Assembly: GCA_019022495.1 (NCBI GenBank) | Contig: JAFEKR010000006.1 | Span: forward strand, 930,001-994,000 | DNA length: 64,000 nt | DNA from: Epichloe hybrida | Lineage: Eukaryota; Ascomycota; Sordariomycetes; Hypocreales; Clavicipitaceae | Reading direction: 5' to 3' | Shown here: in pieces, positions 25,690 through 36,699 of the stretch | Position numbering within the stretch: position 1 is the stretch's first letter | How the letters are laid out: each line of letters opens with the position of its first letter | Translations under genes and position numbers: made by a program | The notes under the pieces: model-generated | What the model was told of the DNA's origin: nothing | Databases searched by the model: none | The model's input: the letters and a program-made list of their open reading frames with translations, nothing else

Positions 25690-26530
25690 TTATCTAGGGC
25701 CTTAGAGGTAAAGTAAAAATATAGTACTAAGATCTAGATTTTAAAGATTATAATTAGATAAACATAGCTAATAAGTTTTTAAAAAAGTTTAATAAGCTAG
25801 ACTCTCTCTTTAAAATAGCGTTATAAAAGAAGGTAATTAGTTTTACCTATAAAAAAGGTAAGACACTAAAGTCTTATATTTATTAGGTAAAATAAATTAT
25901 ATCTAAGGTGAAATCTAAAATACAATAGATATTATTCACTAATTTTATTTCTAACCTAGTAAATAGAGATATAGACATATAACTTTAAGAAAGAATATCT
26001 AATTATTTATTTTCTTTAGAGAAATAGATAAGTAATATAGTATCTAAGGATCTAACTATATTAGACCTTAAAGTTATTTTATATAACTATTATTTATTTA
26101 CTTCTAAGAAGATTTCTTAGTTAAGTAAAGAAGCTATTATGCTAGTAAACTCTTTTTAGTAGTAAATAGAGAAATAGGTAAAATATAATAAAGAAAAAGA
26201 TAAGTAAATATTAGAATTAGTTTAATAACTTAAGGCATTCTAAGCTTAAACTGCTAATAATATAAACCAAATAGCTGGATAATATAACTAGCAAAAATAC
26301 AGTTTAAATAACACTTCCTAATCCCCTAGAAAACAAGCTAATATAACTAATTCCTTTAGAAAGGGAGATCTAGACTTTTACTAGTGCTTTAAATATAGAG
26401 AATAGGGCTATATAGAATATAACTATACTTCTAAGGATAAATATTTAATAGCTAATAAGGATAAATAATAAGAATAGTGGTTTTAGAATAGACTTTAAAT
26501 AAAGAGGGAGTAATAATAAGAGTTAGAAAA
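25690..26530 (+). pseudogene. Decayed gag region with CCHC zinc knuckle remnant
   Basis: In plus orientation, with TAG/TAA read as mutated glutamine codons, the region encodes a Lys/Gln/Asn-rich capsid-like protein. Near 26,374-26,430 it has an F-Y-x-C-F-K-x-x-E-x-G-Y-I-E-Y-N motif matching the spacing of a retroviral-type CCHC knuckle in which two Cys and the His have been lost to C-to-T/G-to-A changes. Exact ends are not determinable. Not functional. Confidence 0.65.
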
Positions 26531-26624
26531 CCAAATAAAGGCTAATTACATAGGAGATCTTAGGATAGACTAGATCCTACCTCTAGGATTTGTTCTGATT
26601 CTAAAAGCGCTATCCTGCTCTATA

Positions 26625-26632
26625 GTCTTAAC
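26625..26632. repeat. hAT target-site duplication GTCTTAAC, left copy
   Basis: This 8-bp word is repeated exactly at 28465-28472 on the other side of the nested element. It fits the hAT target consensus nTnnnnAn. Confidence 0.88.
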
Positions 26633-26830
26633 CAGAGTATTGCACTAAAACGTGTAGTGTAGTGTAGTATTTGTAGTGTAGTGTAGTAACTACACTACAA
26701 ATTACACTACACTATAAACTACACTAACTATAAGGAAAAAAAAAACTACAATACATTACACTACAAATTTTTTTTCCTAAACTACACTAACTACAAACAT
26801 TACAAATGTAGTATTAGACTTTTTATTAGT
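26633..26830 (+). repeat. Left TIR and subterminal GTGTAGTG/ACTACACT array
   Basis: The perfect TIR CAGAGTATTG is followed by repeated GTGTAGTGTAG, then ACTACACTAC words. This short array keeps many CA and TG dinucleotides, unlike the surrounding RIP-depleted DNA. Confidence 0.82.
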
Positions 26831-27169
26831 TATTAGTATTATAAGGATTAAAAGAATACTAGTTATATAAAAGCTTTTATTATTACCTATTTTATTTAAT
26901 TAGTTATAGAATTTATAATATTATATTATTTTAGTAATTTTAGTAATTTTACTATAACTAAGTAAGGTTATATATAATATTATACTTTTTTAATAATACT
27001 ATTTAACTTAATACTTTATTTCCCTAATATAACTTAAAGAAAAACCTTCTTATTATATTATTTACTATTTCTATAAATTATTTTATATTTCTATAAATTA
27101 TTATTATTACTTATTTTAAAAAAACTATAAAAAGAACTACTAGTAAACTTAATATAAGTAGCTTATTAT

Positions 27170-27280
27170 ATCTTATTATAGCTTATAATAGCTTATAATA
27201 GCTTATAATACTAATATTACTAGTATTACTAAGATTACTAAGATTACTAAGATTACTAAGATTACTAAGATTACTTATAA
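27170..27280. repeat. Short tandem repeats in the hAT interior
   Basis: Three to four AGCTTATAAT units are followed by about five ACTAAGATT units. They lie in the spacer between the two inverted arms. Confidence 0.8.
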
Positions 27281-28257
27281 TATTATTAGTGTTAAAGTTT
27301 AATAAATAATAAATAATAAATAAATAACTTAAATATAAATACTAGTAATTATAAGTAAATTACTATAGTAAAAGCTATAGTTTTTAATAACTTAGTATTT
27401 TAAGGTTTTTAAAAATATTAATATTATAAAAATGTTTTCTCTTTTATATTTTTTTAAAATAATAATAAAAGTAAAATAATAGTAATAATAGTAATTAAGT
27501 AATAATAGTATTAATAGTATTAATAGTAATTAAGGTTATTAAAGTTATTAAAGCTCTTATAATAAGTATAGTATATTATATAAAAGTAAGTCTTAGTTTT
27601 ATTTTAAAGAATAAGTTAAACTTATTTTTTATAGCTTAATTAAGCTATATAGGGTAATTAAAATAATACTATTAATTCTTTATTAATAGATTATAAATAT
27701 TAGTTTATTATATTCTTTATTTATATATTATAGTAATAAGATATATAAAGTTACTATATATAACTTCTTAAGGCTTTAGAATTATAAAGCTAAAAGTAAT
27801 ATTTAATTAGTTTAAATCTTAAATAAATAGTTTAAGCTTTTTTTAAGTTCTTATTATATTAAGAATAAGATTTAAGTACTAAGTATATATTTTATTAACT
27901 TCTAGTAATTTATCTAGATTTCTTAATTAATTTTATTCTATTAGTTTAGGGTATTTTTTATTTAAAATAATAATAATAACATTTTAAAATATAAAATAAT
28001 TAATAGTAATAGTTAAAATAATAAGAAGGTTTTTCTTTAAGTTATATTAGTAAAATAAAGTATTAGGTATAATAGTATTATTAAAAAGTTATAATATTTT
28101 AAATTACCCTAGTTATAGTAAAATCCTTAAAAAAAGGTAAATTTTATAAATTATATAACTAATTAGGTAAAATAGGTAATAATAAAAGCTTCTATATAAC
28201 TAGCCTTCTTTTAATCCTTATAATAACCTTATATAATAAAAAAGCCTACTTTTTTTT

Positions 28258-28464
28258 TTTACTAACACTACATTTGTAGTTTTTATAGTTAGTGTAGTTA
28301 GTAACTACACTAACTACACTACACTACAAGTAAAAAAAAACTACACTACACTACACTATAAAAAAAAAAAAATACACTACACTAACTATAAGAAAAAAAA
28401 AACTACACTACAAATACAAATTTTTCCTAAAAACTACACTAACTACACTACAAACAATACTCTG
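28258..28464 (-). repeat. Right subterminal ACTACACT array and TIR
   Basis: ACTACACTAACTAC-type words, separated by A8-A12 tracts, end in CAATACTCTG, the inverse of the left TIR. As on the left, CA dinucleotides are retained here. Confidence 0.82.
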
Positions 28465-28472
28465 GTCTTAAC
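28465..28472. repeat. hAT target-site duplication GTCTTAAC, right copy
   Basis: It is identical to 26625-26632. Confidence 0.88.
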
Positions 28473-30505
28473 AAACTATCACCCCCTAAGTTATGTCATA
28501 AACTAAGATAAAATCAGTTACATAAGTGCTATAGCTAAAACACTAAAAGATAAAGGGAAGGCCCCTAAACTAGTATAAATAAGGGGATAAAACAAAAGAA
28601 TTACTAAACCTATAGCTAAACTAGGTATAGTTATAGATAAATAATTTTAGAATTAAATTTAAGAACTTCTAGATTTTAATAATATATAGGAAGGTAGTTT
28701 AAAGGAGACTTAATAATAATCTTAACTAATCTAAGAACTAACTAAAATAAAGTTCTAGAGGTTATTACTAGCTTTAAGACCTTATTTAAAGAAACCTATA
28801 GCACTAGCCTAGGAACTAGTAGTTTTAACCTTACCTTATAAAGTAGTAATAAAAGATACTAGATTAAAAGTACCCTAGTGAAAACTTAATCTAGAAAACA
28901 TCTAGGCTATAGAAAAATATAATATCCTAGCTTTTAATCTAGGAAGACACTTAGAAGAAACCATAGTTTCTATTATAGTGTTATAACTTTTATAATTAGC
29001 TTTAATTATCTATTATTAGATAGGACACTTAATATAATACTAGCGGAAACTAAAGGGTAATAAGGTAAAGTTAATTATATCTTATTTAATAAAACTATAC
29101 TAGGAAGCACTAAACCTAATAACTTCTAAATCTTTAGGAGTAGTAAATGCTATAGTAATATAGAATAATATTATAAGATTAGAAGGTAAAGTTCCTATAT
29201 CTTTAGGATATATTATAACATATATTAAAGGTATATAATGTAACTTAGCCTTAGTTAATAGAGAATTAAGTGTAAAACTAGTTAGTAAGAACTACTTAGT
29301 AAAATATAGGCTTCTTATAGTATAACTTAAAGAAAAGAGATTTATTTAAATAGTAAATAACGCTAAATAGCTAATCTATCTATATACTTATCTAAGAGTT
29401 ATTATAGGAGGAATTTTAGCCCTAGTAAAATATTATATTATACTTACTTAATAAGACTAGGAAATCTTACTAGGGAAGGTTTAGCTTTATTATATTAATA
29501 TAATTAAACACTATAGTAAAGAGAAAATTACTATTACTAAGACTAAGGGATAAACTTAAACTCTCTTACTATATTTATATCTAGACTTATTTTAGAATAA
29601 GAATAGGAGAAACGCTTAATTACCTTAGAGAATATAACTAAATAAGGCTATAGAGTTTATTAAGAATAATTAAGAGATCCTAGAAGAAGTAAAGGAAATC
29701 CTAAATAAGCTAACTTCTTAAATAGAAAATAAAGTTTTAGAAAACTAATTACTATAGATAATAACTCTAGTAATTATCTATAAAAAGAAGCTATTATTAT
29801 AACTATATTAGATAATTTTAGAATAATAGAATTTAATTAAATACTATTAGAGAATACTTAGGGAATAAGCCCTTATTAAGGACTCTATTAGGAAGATAAG
29901 CAAACTAAAGGGAAAATTAATTTAGAGAATAGTAAGGATAAATAACTATAGGTTTCTAACCTAGGTAACTAAATAATAAAGGATAATATTAATATTAGGA
30001 TAAACAAACCTAGAATAATATTAACTACTATAGTTCTCTAGAGGCCCTAGGAAATTATTAATACCTATAGATTAACCTTTAAGTTAGGACTAAAGATAGA
30101 AATTAAATATATTACCTCTTACTTTATTAGTTTCGCTCTTATAAAACCTATATCTCTTACCTAGTAAATTACTTAGAGTTAGATTAAGTAATAATAAGCT
30201 TTATAGTATTTAAAATAAATATTAAGCCTAAAAGAATAAAAGTAAAGAGTAACTTAGGATAAAGAAGACCTAGGATTACTATAGAATATAGGGATCCTAG
30301 GAGAAGAAAAGAATAAAGGAATAATAATAAAGAAGGAAAGAGAATAAATAAAATATAATAATTCTAATTCTAATAAGGAACTAGAAGAAGAATAGGAAGA
30401 GAATAGGATAGATAATCTTAACTTACTAAAGATCTTAGTATACCTATCTAGTGTGAAAAATTAGGAAAAACTAGAAATAAACACGCTTAAATATATAGAT
30501 AAACG

Positions 30506-31000
30506 AATTTATATAGGAAATCCGAAAATTAAGGGTACCCCCTAGGAAAGTTAAAATCCCTATATAAACAGGTAGATTACTAACTTAACCATAGAAACTA
30601 GTCCTAGGATGCTTTATGCTATAGACTTAGAACTCTAGTAATTATAATATTTAGAACTAGATAAACCTAGACATAAGATATTCTTAATTTATATAGTAAA
30701 TCTAAAAATTAAGGGGGACCCCTTATAAAGTTAGAATCCCTATATAAATAAGTAAATTAGTAACTATAACCTAAAAATCTAGAATAGTAATAAGCATTCC
30801 TTATACTTAAAGAAAATAAGTAGTGTAAGTAAGAGTGAAAAGGCAAATGCAAATAAGCTTAGATAGGCTAGAATCCTAATTTATATAGGAAATTAGGATC
30901 TTAAGGGGTACCCCTTAAGATTCTAAAATTTATATATAAATTAACTATTAACTAACTTAGACCTAGAAACTATTATTTTATAGTTTAAATAGTTATATAT
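30506..31000. repeat. Three degenerate ~180-190 bp tandem copies inside the retrotransposon
   Basis: Copies start at AATTTATATAG near 30506, 30686 and 30878. Each is followed by a similar AAATTAAGGGG(T/G)ACCCC core, a CCCTATATAAA word and a TAGAAAC-like tail. The spacing is 180 and 192 bp. They sit between the hAT insertion and the RT remnant, in a place with no recognisable coding remnant. Confidence 0.7.
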
Positions 31001-31099
31001 TATACTTAGGAACTATATAGGCACTATGTCCTAATAAATAATAATTATAAGACTTTACTATATATTTAAGGACTATTTTATTTTAAGGCTTAAGGATAT

Positions 31100-31900
31100 T
31101 TACACTATAGATCTTTTATATTACTACATTCCCCTTATTCCTAAAGCCTAACTAGGTAAAAAGAAGTAATTTTGCTATTCTAGAGTTTACTACTAGTTTA
31201 TAAAATAAGTATTCCTAGCTATAAAAAGGGCTAGAATTATTACCTAAGGGGATTTAATATAGGTTATACTTATAATATTTACCCTAAAACCTAAAAATAG
31301 AGTGTTCTAAGTAGTATATAATTATTATAATATTAATAGTAAGATAATAAAGTTAGAATATCTATATTATAATATAGAAGCTAATTTAGACTTAATCTAT
31401 TATAAACATTTAAAGATTATCTCCTAAACTAACGCCTTAAATAGGTTCTAGGCAATTAGAATTTACCCCCCTAATAGACTAAAGATAGCTTTTTCTAGTC
31501 CTAATAGTATGTATTTTTATAATAACATAGCCTAAGGACTAATAGGATCCCCCTTAATATATATAAGGTTTAGGGATCTTACTTTTAGTTATCTTTTCTT
31601 CTAGGATAGGATAGAAAGTAAGTTAATATTAGGTTATATAAAGGATATTAAAACTTCCTTCTTAATTTATATTAATAACTACTACGTAGGCTCTAAGACC
31701 TAGGAAGATTACTTTAACTTCCTATAAAAGCAATATTTCCCTTATATTACATAAGCACTAATTAGATTAAGCGGACATAAAACTACTTTATTTATATCTA
31801 AGGTAAATTATATAGGCTACTTATTAAAAGATAGGAAAATTAAACTAGCTTAGAAATACTATAAAAGATTTGCTAATCTAGCTAAGTAATTTACTAATTA
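31100..31900 (+). pseudogene. Decayed reverse transcriptase domain
   Basis: The plus-strand reading has many stops. A Y-I-N-N sequence at 31668-31679, followed by a YYVGSKT-type stretch, matches the position and context of the RT catalytic Y-x-D-D box after G-to-A mutation of both Asp codons. Upstream, QG-LIGSPLIY-type and downstream GYLLKDRKIK-type sequence agree with RT palm and connection segments. Limits are approximate. Confidence 0.65.
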
Positions 31901-32169
31901 GCCTCTAAAGATATAGGATAAGATCTTAGTACTTATTTACCTTATACTATTTCTCTAAAAGTTTATTCCTAGTAAATTAAACTTAGTAATTACTATTAAG
32001 AAGGTGTTTTTCTAGGAAATATTTAAGACTATAAAGATAGGAAAATAGTTAGTTTAAAAGGAAGAGATTTTAAGGGAGAAACTAATATAGATAAATAAAG
32101 CTTAGTAAGCTTTACTTAAGATTTATAATAGTATTTAGAAGAATATTATATTTAGAGCTTAGCTAGGGG

Positions 32170-32590
32170 TGTAATTCTATTTAGTAATAGACACTTCTAA
32201 TACTAGAATAAGTAAGGTTTTATTTTAGATAGAGGATATAGAAGCTAGGATAATAGTAATAGATTCTAACTTTAATAAAGTTAGAATTATTATATAGCTT
32301 TCCTATAAACTTAGGGACACTAAGAAAAGATACTTAATACTAGAAAAGGAAATACTAGCTATAGTAATAAGGCTAAAAGAAACAAAATAGCTTATAAATA
32401 AATCCCTATATGCCTTAAAAGTGTATATAGATTATAAAGGAATTATTAACTTAATAGCGAATTTAGCAAAGGTTTACAGTAAAGTCACTTATTAGGTAAA
32501 TATCCTATAAGAATCAAATGTTAAATACATATACTAACCTAATATAACTAAAATCATAGTTATTATAAATAAAATATCTTAACTTCTAGA
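32170..32590 (+). pseudogene. Decayed RNase H domain
   Basis: From ~32,179 the frame reads YLVIDTSNT.ISKVLF, then LSYKLRDTKKRYL.LEKEILAIV and LKVY.DYKGI, the order of conserved blocks in Ty3/gypsy RNase H, broken by stops. Confidence 0.65.
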
Positions 32591-33149
32591 TAACCTTTAA
32601 TTAAAACCTCTAGAGGTAATAAGGAGAATAGGAGTAAATATTATCCCTATAATAGAAAGTTATCTTATCCTTATCTTAATAAATATAGAAATAGTTTTAC
32701 TAGAGAGAGAGAAGTTAAACTAAGAGGTTTTTAATAGAATCTTATTAGAATTATAAGACTAGTTTAAGTCTAAATAGTATAGGGAAATTCTAATAGCTAT
32801 AGTTTATAAACACTAAACTATACTAACTAAATAGCAAAAACTAATATAATATTAATCCCTAAAATTCTAAATCTTTAATTAAATATTATACTATATAAAG
32901 TAAGATAAATTACTTTTAGAGTATATTTTATCTAAGGATATTCTAATAAAACTCTAATAAGCTTATAATACTACTAGATACTTTAGTGTTACTATTATAA
33001 TATAAAAACTCTAAGGAAAATACTTCTAGCTAGATAAAATAAAAGATATTAACTCTTATTACTAATCTTACCTTATTTACTAATAAATAGGTATATACTT
33101 ATCTAGAGCTAAACTAAAGATAGTTATAATTCTAGAACTATAAGGGATA

Positions 33150-33620
33150 GTAGCTATAGATTATTTAGGTCTAATAACTCCTAGAGTAAAGAATAAAAAT
33201 ACTTATATTTTAATTATAGTTAATTATATATTTAGGTTTATACTAGGATAATCTTATAAGGAGGCTATAGGGGACTTAGTAATTAAAACCTAAAGTAAAT
33301 ATTAGAGTTTTATCTTTAGCTAGCTATAGGGAATTTACTATAATAATAGCTCTTATTTTAAGAACTTAAATTTTACTATAATAGCTAAGAAACATAGGAT
33401 ATATATTTTATTTAGGCTTATATTATATCCTTTATCTATAGGGCTAGTAAAGCATAATATTAGATTAGTAAAGTAATAGCTAATAAAATAAGCTATAAAA
33501 TAAAATAAAACTTTATTAGAGTATTAGGACTAAACTATACTAAATATTATAGTTATCTTAAATAATTAGTATATATCTAGCATAGGAATAACTCTAGTAA
33601 TATTTATATTAGGTTTTAAA
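33150..33620 (+). pseudogene. Decayed integrase core
   Basis: From ~33,153 the frame reads AIDYLG-ITPRVKNKNTYIL-IVDY, then GIYYNNSSYFKNLNF, matching the first and second acidic blocks of an integrase catalytic core (the second Asp lost). Broken by stops. Its position after RNase H supports Ty3/gypsy rather than Ty1/copia. Confidence 0.65.
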
Positions 33621-34152
33621 CTATTTTCTAAGCATTAGGGAATAGATAAAGAAGTATTACTAGGTAAAAAGGAAAATAAAGATCTAACTCTAATTAGAGA
33701 GACTAATTTATAGAATATAAATACTAGAGAAAAATAAAGGGAATTAGTTTAAACCTAAAAGGTAAATAATTATAAAGACCTAACTAAGCCCCTAAGGAGT
33801 TTTAAAGTAAGTAATATAGTATAGGAGAAAATAAATAAAGAATATAAGCTAAAAGGTAAATTCTATAAGTCTTAGGGGAGACTTTTAAGAGTAATAAAGA
33901 AGTTATTATTAGTTATATACTAAGTAAAACCACTTAGTAAAGGGGTCTAATAGAAAATCTATATTAATAATCTAAAGATTTATATCCTATAATAGGAAAG
34001 ACTTTAACTACTAAGATTAAATACCTAGGATAAGGTAAAATAGGATTTAGAGATAAATTAAAATAAGGACTTAAAGCTTAGGTAAGAAGGAGATAGTAAT
34101 CCTTAGTATCCTTAGTGTTAAGGTTAATACTATTATTTAAAAATAGCTAGCC

Positions 34153-34269
34153 TATTAAGGTAGGGAATGTATTAGGTAATAAATAATTATAGTTATATAG
34201 GGCTGCACTAGCTAGAGAACTTAAGGAATACAAGCATTATTTACCCCATTAACTTTTGGTTAACTTTCA
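34153..34269 (+). repeat. 3' LTR, 117 bp
   Basis: It begins TATTAAGGTAGGG (first G lost to A) and ends TTAACTTTCA. It retains some C/G bases that are T/A in the 5' LTR, and the reverse, so each copy mutated independently. Confidence 0.9.
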
Positions 34270-34273
34270 GCGC
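34270..34273. repeat. Target-site duplication GCGC, right copy
   Basis: It matches 23691-23694. Confidence 0.75.
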
Positions 34274-36699
34274 TCAGCCGCACTCGATGGCATATTCTCC
34301 CGGCATTGCGGCACAGTTCCTTCTTAGGGCTACTGTGAAATGTCTCTCCGATCCTGCTCCGCCATGGTAGATAATTCCACTCCACGCCTTTGAAATTCCT
34401 TGAGACCGTGTGTTGCAGCACCCAGAGACCATTTAACCAAGACGCCAAGACGCCAAAACATTCAAGAGCTTGCTTTGAAGGCCTCTCCATTGAAGCCTGT
34501 GCTCTGATGGATCGCGCCCCAGCAATCGACGTTTCCGGGGTCAGTCTCACCAAGTTACCGGAATGCTCGGACGGCGCTAGATTAGGCCACCGAAATCTCA
34601 TCCTCCGATGATGGCATTCAAAGTCCATAGGAGACAACTCCAATTGACCATTCAGCTAGGCACTGCCGAGCTTTGTCGGCAACCACTAACCATTTCCGTT
34701 GATATGCCCCATCGATCGGGTCGTAAAGCCAGAAGAAAATTAGAGCTTTATTAGCCTGGGTAACATAACTGTGTGGGCTGTTGCCTGAGTGGAAGTAGGT
34801 ATACGCAAAAAAAATGAAAAAAATAAAATAAAATGAAATAGACAGAAGCTGTTCTTGCCACTCATTAGATTGTCGCATATAAACGCGAGTCCAAGTCCAA
34901 AATTCTTCCAGTCCGTTTTCTCTGGCTGACACGACTGGGAGGGGCCATCCGCAGATTCCCATTCAAAGCCGCATGGTCGACATGGGGATAATGATTGGTC
35001 TGTTGTCTGTTTCTATCTTGCCAAGTAATGCGAGGCTAAGATAACTAGCCCCGGGCGCCGGCCCAGACTCTTTAGTCTAATTTTACTTGCCAAATGGGAG
35101 AGATGCAGGCACAAAAACAAAAAAAAGAAAGAAAGAAAGAAAAAGGACGATGACAGCCTGACGGGATTTTGGGCTGGCCCTTAATACAGTAGCAAGGCAT
35201 GACGAGTTTTAATGATCTGGTCGAGTACGGAGTGGAGTGCCTGGCATGGGCAAGTCGACCCCAGCTTGTTGCCTCTTCTCACACGGCTTCTACAAATCGG
35301 TGGCACGACAAATCCCTGTTCAAGCTGCTATCGAGCTTGGCAGCGCGCCGAGCCCATCTTATCGTCAGTTTGTCCTTTCCGAATCCCACCACCCTGGCCC
35401 GTGGCCCAAACAGTTACAATTGGGCCAAGAAAACCGTATTTATCCCCTTTGCCATATTTTAGCCTCTTCCCCCAATTCCTTCTGCCCTCACTGTTCAGTG
35501 CTCACCCTCCCGCGAAAGGGGGCGTCGTCGTTGTTCTTTGTCAAGGTTTCCTCAACATCTTCACAAGCCAGACAGACAGACACAGGAAGTAGAGCGGCGC
35601 GGGCGAGGCTGTAATACCGCCGGCTCACTCGATTTATTCCGTCTACTCTACTCCGGAAACGCCAGCTCTCGCCTCCCCCCCTCAGCGGCGTTTGTGGGCG
35701 TGTTTGTGGTCATCGTCATCGTCATCAATGCGTGGCTGCAAAGCTGGCTTCAGATTCAGCGAAATACACTCTGGACGGGAAAAGTTTAGAGTTTCGTTGT
35801 TCCCACACCAAATCCGCATTTCTCGCTTCCACATACTTGGTCTGGGTGTCCTTGGCTCTCGGCACCCTCCTTTATTTCATTCCTTCTCTCATTTGTCTTC
35901 CTCATGACTTCTTGAAATACGACTCCTACGACTCCCCACGGGGGACTTTTTGTCTATTTGCTGAACCTGAGCCTGCCTCATCACCTCTACATAACACGAC
36001 GAGCTGAGCAACAGCTAGCGGTTTTTTGCAGGGCTATAGATTTCGTATTGCTTCAATTCTCGGCCAGTCCTCTTGTGTAGGTTTTCGACTTCCACCTGAC
36101 TGGCCCCCATCTTCAGGTTTTTGCCCTCCATCTGCGAATCTGTTCCTGCTTGGCAGGCAGGAGCTCCCGAGGCCTGCGCACAGCATCTGACATCTCCGCC
36201 GTTCACAAACGGCCATTACGAAAACCGCAGCCGGCCTTGCAACCTGCGATTACTGCACCTGGCCTGTCGTGACGAATGCCAGCTTGCCAAGAAGACTGGT
36301 GATCGACGGAGTGCTCGCTCCTCGATTTGTTTCCTCAGTGACGGATGCGGGAGTGACTGGCGGCCTTGTCCCAACAGAGAACACCAAGACACCCCAGGAC
36401 ACCCCCTGTGGCTGAGACATCACCCTGCAACAGCAACCACAGTGTGCACACCCCAATTCAACGTCAATCAGGTCCCGAGCCCGTGCCGCTGAGCAATCCC
36501 ATTGTGCTCCTTCGAGTTCTGTTTGTCTCGCTGACCGTGAAGCAATCCAACCACTTACCTGCATCGATTGACTTGATACCCGAATCACGGTGGCCATGGT
36601 CTGCTAAGGCCAATTGCCGATGCAGCTCCGCTGAAATCGCGATATACTATCACGGCGAAAGGGGAACTCATAGATTTCAAACATCACAGACCGTCGGAA
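34274..36699. promoter_or_regulatory. Upstream region of the PH-LRR gene
   Basis: This 2.4-kb region runs from the transposon border to the next start. GC content returns to normal at the LTR edge. It contains an (AAAG)n-type tract near 35118-35142 and a C/T-rich stretch at ~35,440-35,560 that resembles a fungal core promoter or leader. Open frames here lack recognisable domains. Confidence 0.45.

Larger units (their letters stand above)
26633..28464. mobile_element. Nested hAT-superfamily element, foldback form, non-autonomous (1,832 bp)
   Basis: Its ends are CAGAGTATTG and, inverted, CAATACTCTG: a perfect 10-bp terminal inverted repeat starting with the CAGAG/CAGGG form typical of hAT elements. 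It is flanked by exact 8-bp duplications. Inside the ends lie arrays of ACTACACT/GTGTAGTG words, resembling the subterminal transposase-binding repeats of hAT elements. The outer ~0.5 kb on each side are imperfect inverted copies of each other: for example left GATTAAAAGAATACTAG near 26,848 mirrors the right arm near 28,200, and AAAGAAAAACCTTCTTATTA near 27,038 mirrors the right arm near 28,020. The middle (~27.1-27.95 kb) is AT-rich with short tandem repeats and no open frame, so the element could only have moved using another copy's transposase. It interrupts the retrotransposon between gag and RT, so it arrived later. Confidence 0.86.
23695..34269 (+). mobile_element. RIP-degraded Ty3/gypsy-type LTR retrotransposon (10,575 bp including a nested insertion)
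   Basis: Two near-identical 117-bp direct repeats bound the element. It is preceded by AGCGC and followed by GCGCT. The shared border word AGCGCT gives a 4-6 bp target duplication depending on where TG/CA ends are set. Between the repeats base composition is extremely AT-rich, and CpA/TpG dinucleotides are nearly absent while TpA is in excess, the mark of RIP. Reading TAG/TAA as former CAG/CAA restores the drift of coding sequence in plus orientation: a gag zinc-knuckle region near 26.4 kb, reverse transcriptase near 31.1-31.9 kb, RNase H near 32.2-32.5 kb and integrase near 33.15-33.6 kb. RT-RNaseH-integrase is the Ty3/gypsy order. Without the nested 1,832-bp element and its 8-bp duplication the retrotransposon is ~8.7 kb. 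Stops occur every few codons throughout, so it is inactive. Confidence 0.92.

Noticed and set aside
23695..34269. AT-rich block as a possible centromere core
   Set aside because: It has exact LTR borders, a target duplication and ordered retrotransposon remnants, is only 10.6 kb, and returns to normal GC content on both sides within a few bases.
34260..34962. Minus-strand frames just right of the transposon, possibly a gene broken by insertion
   Set aside because: The frames lack domain features, and no matching partial sequence is seen left of the transposon at 23.4-23.69 kb.
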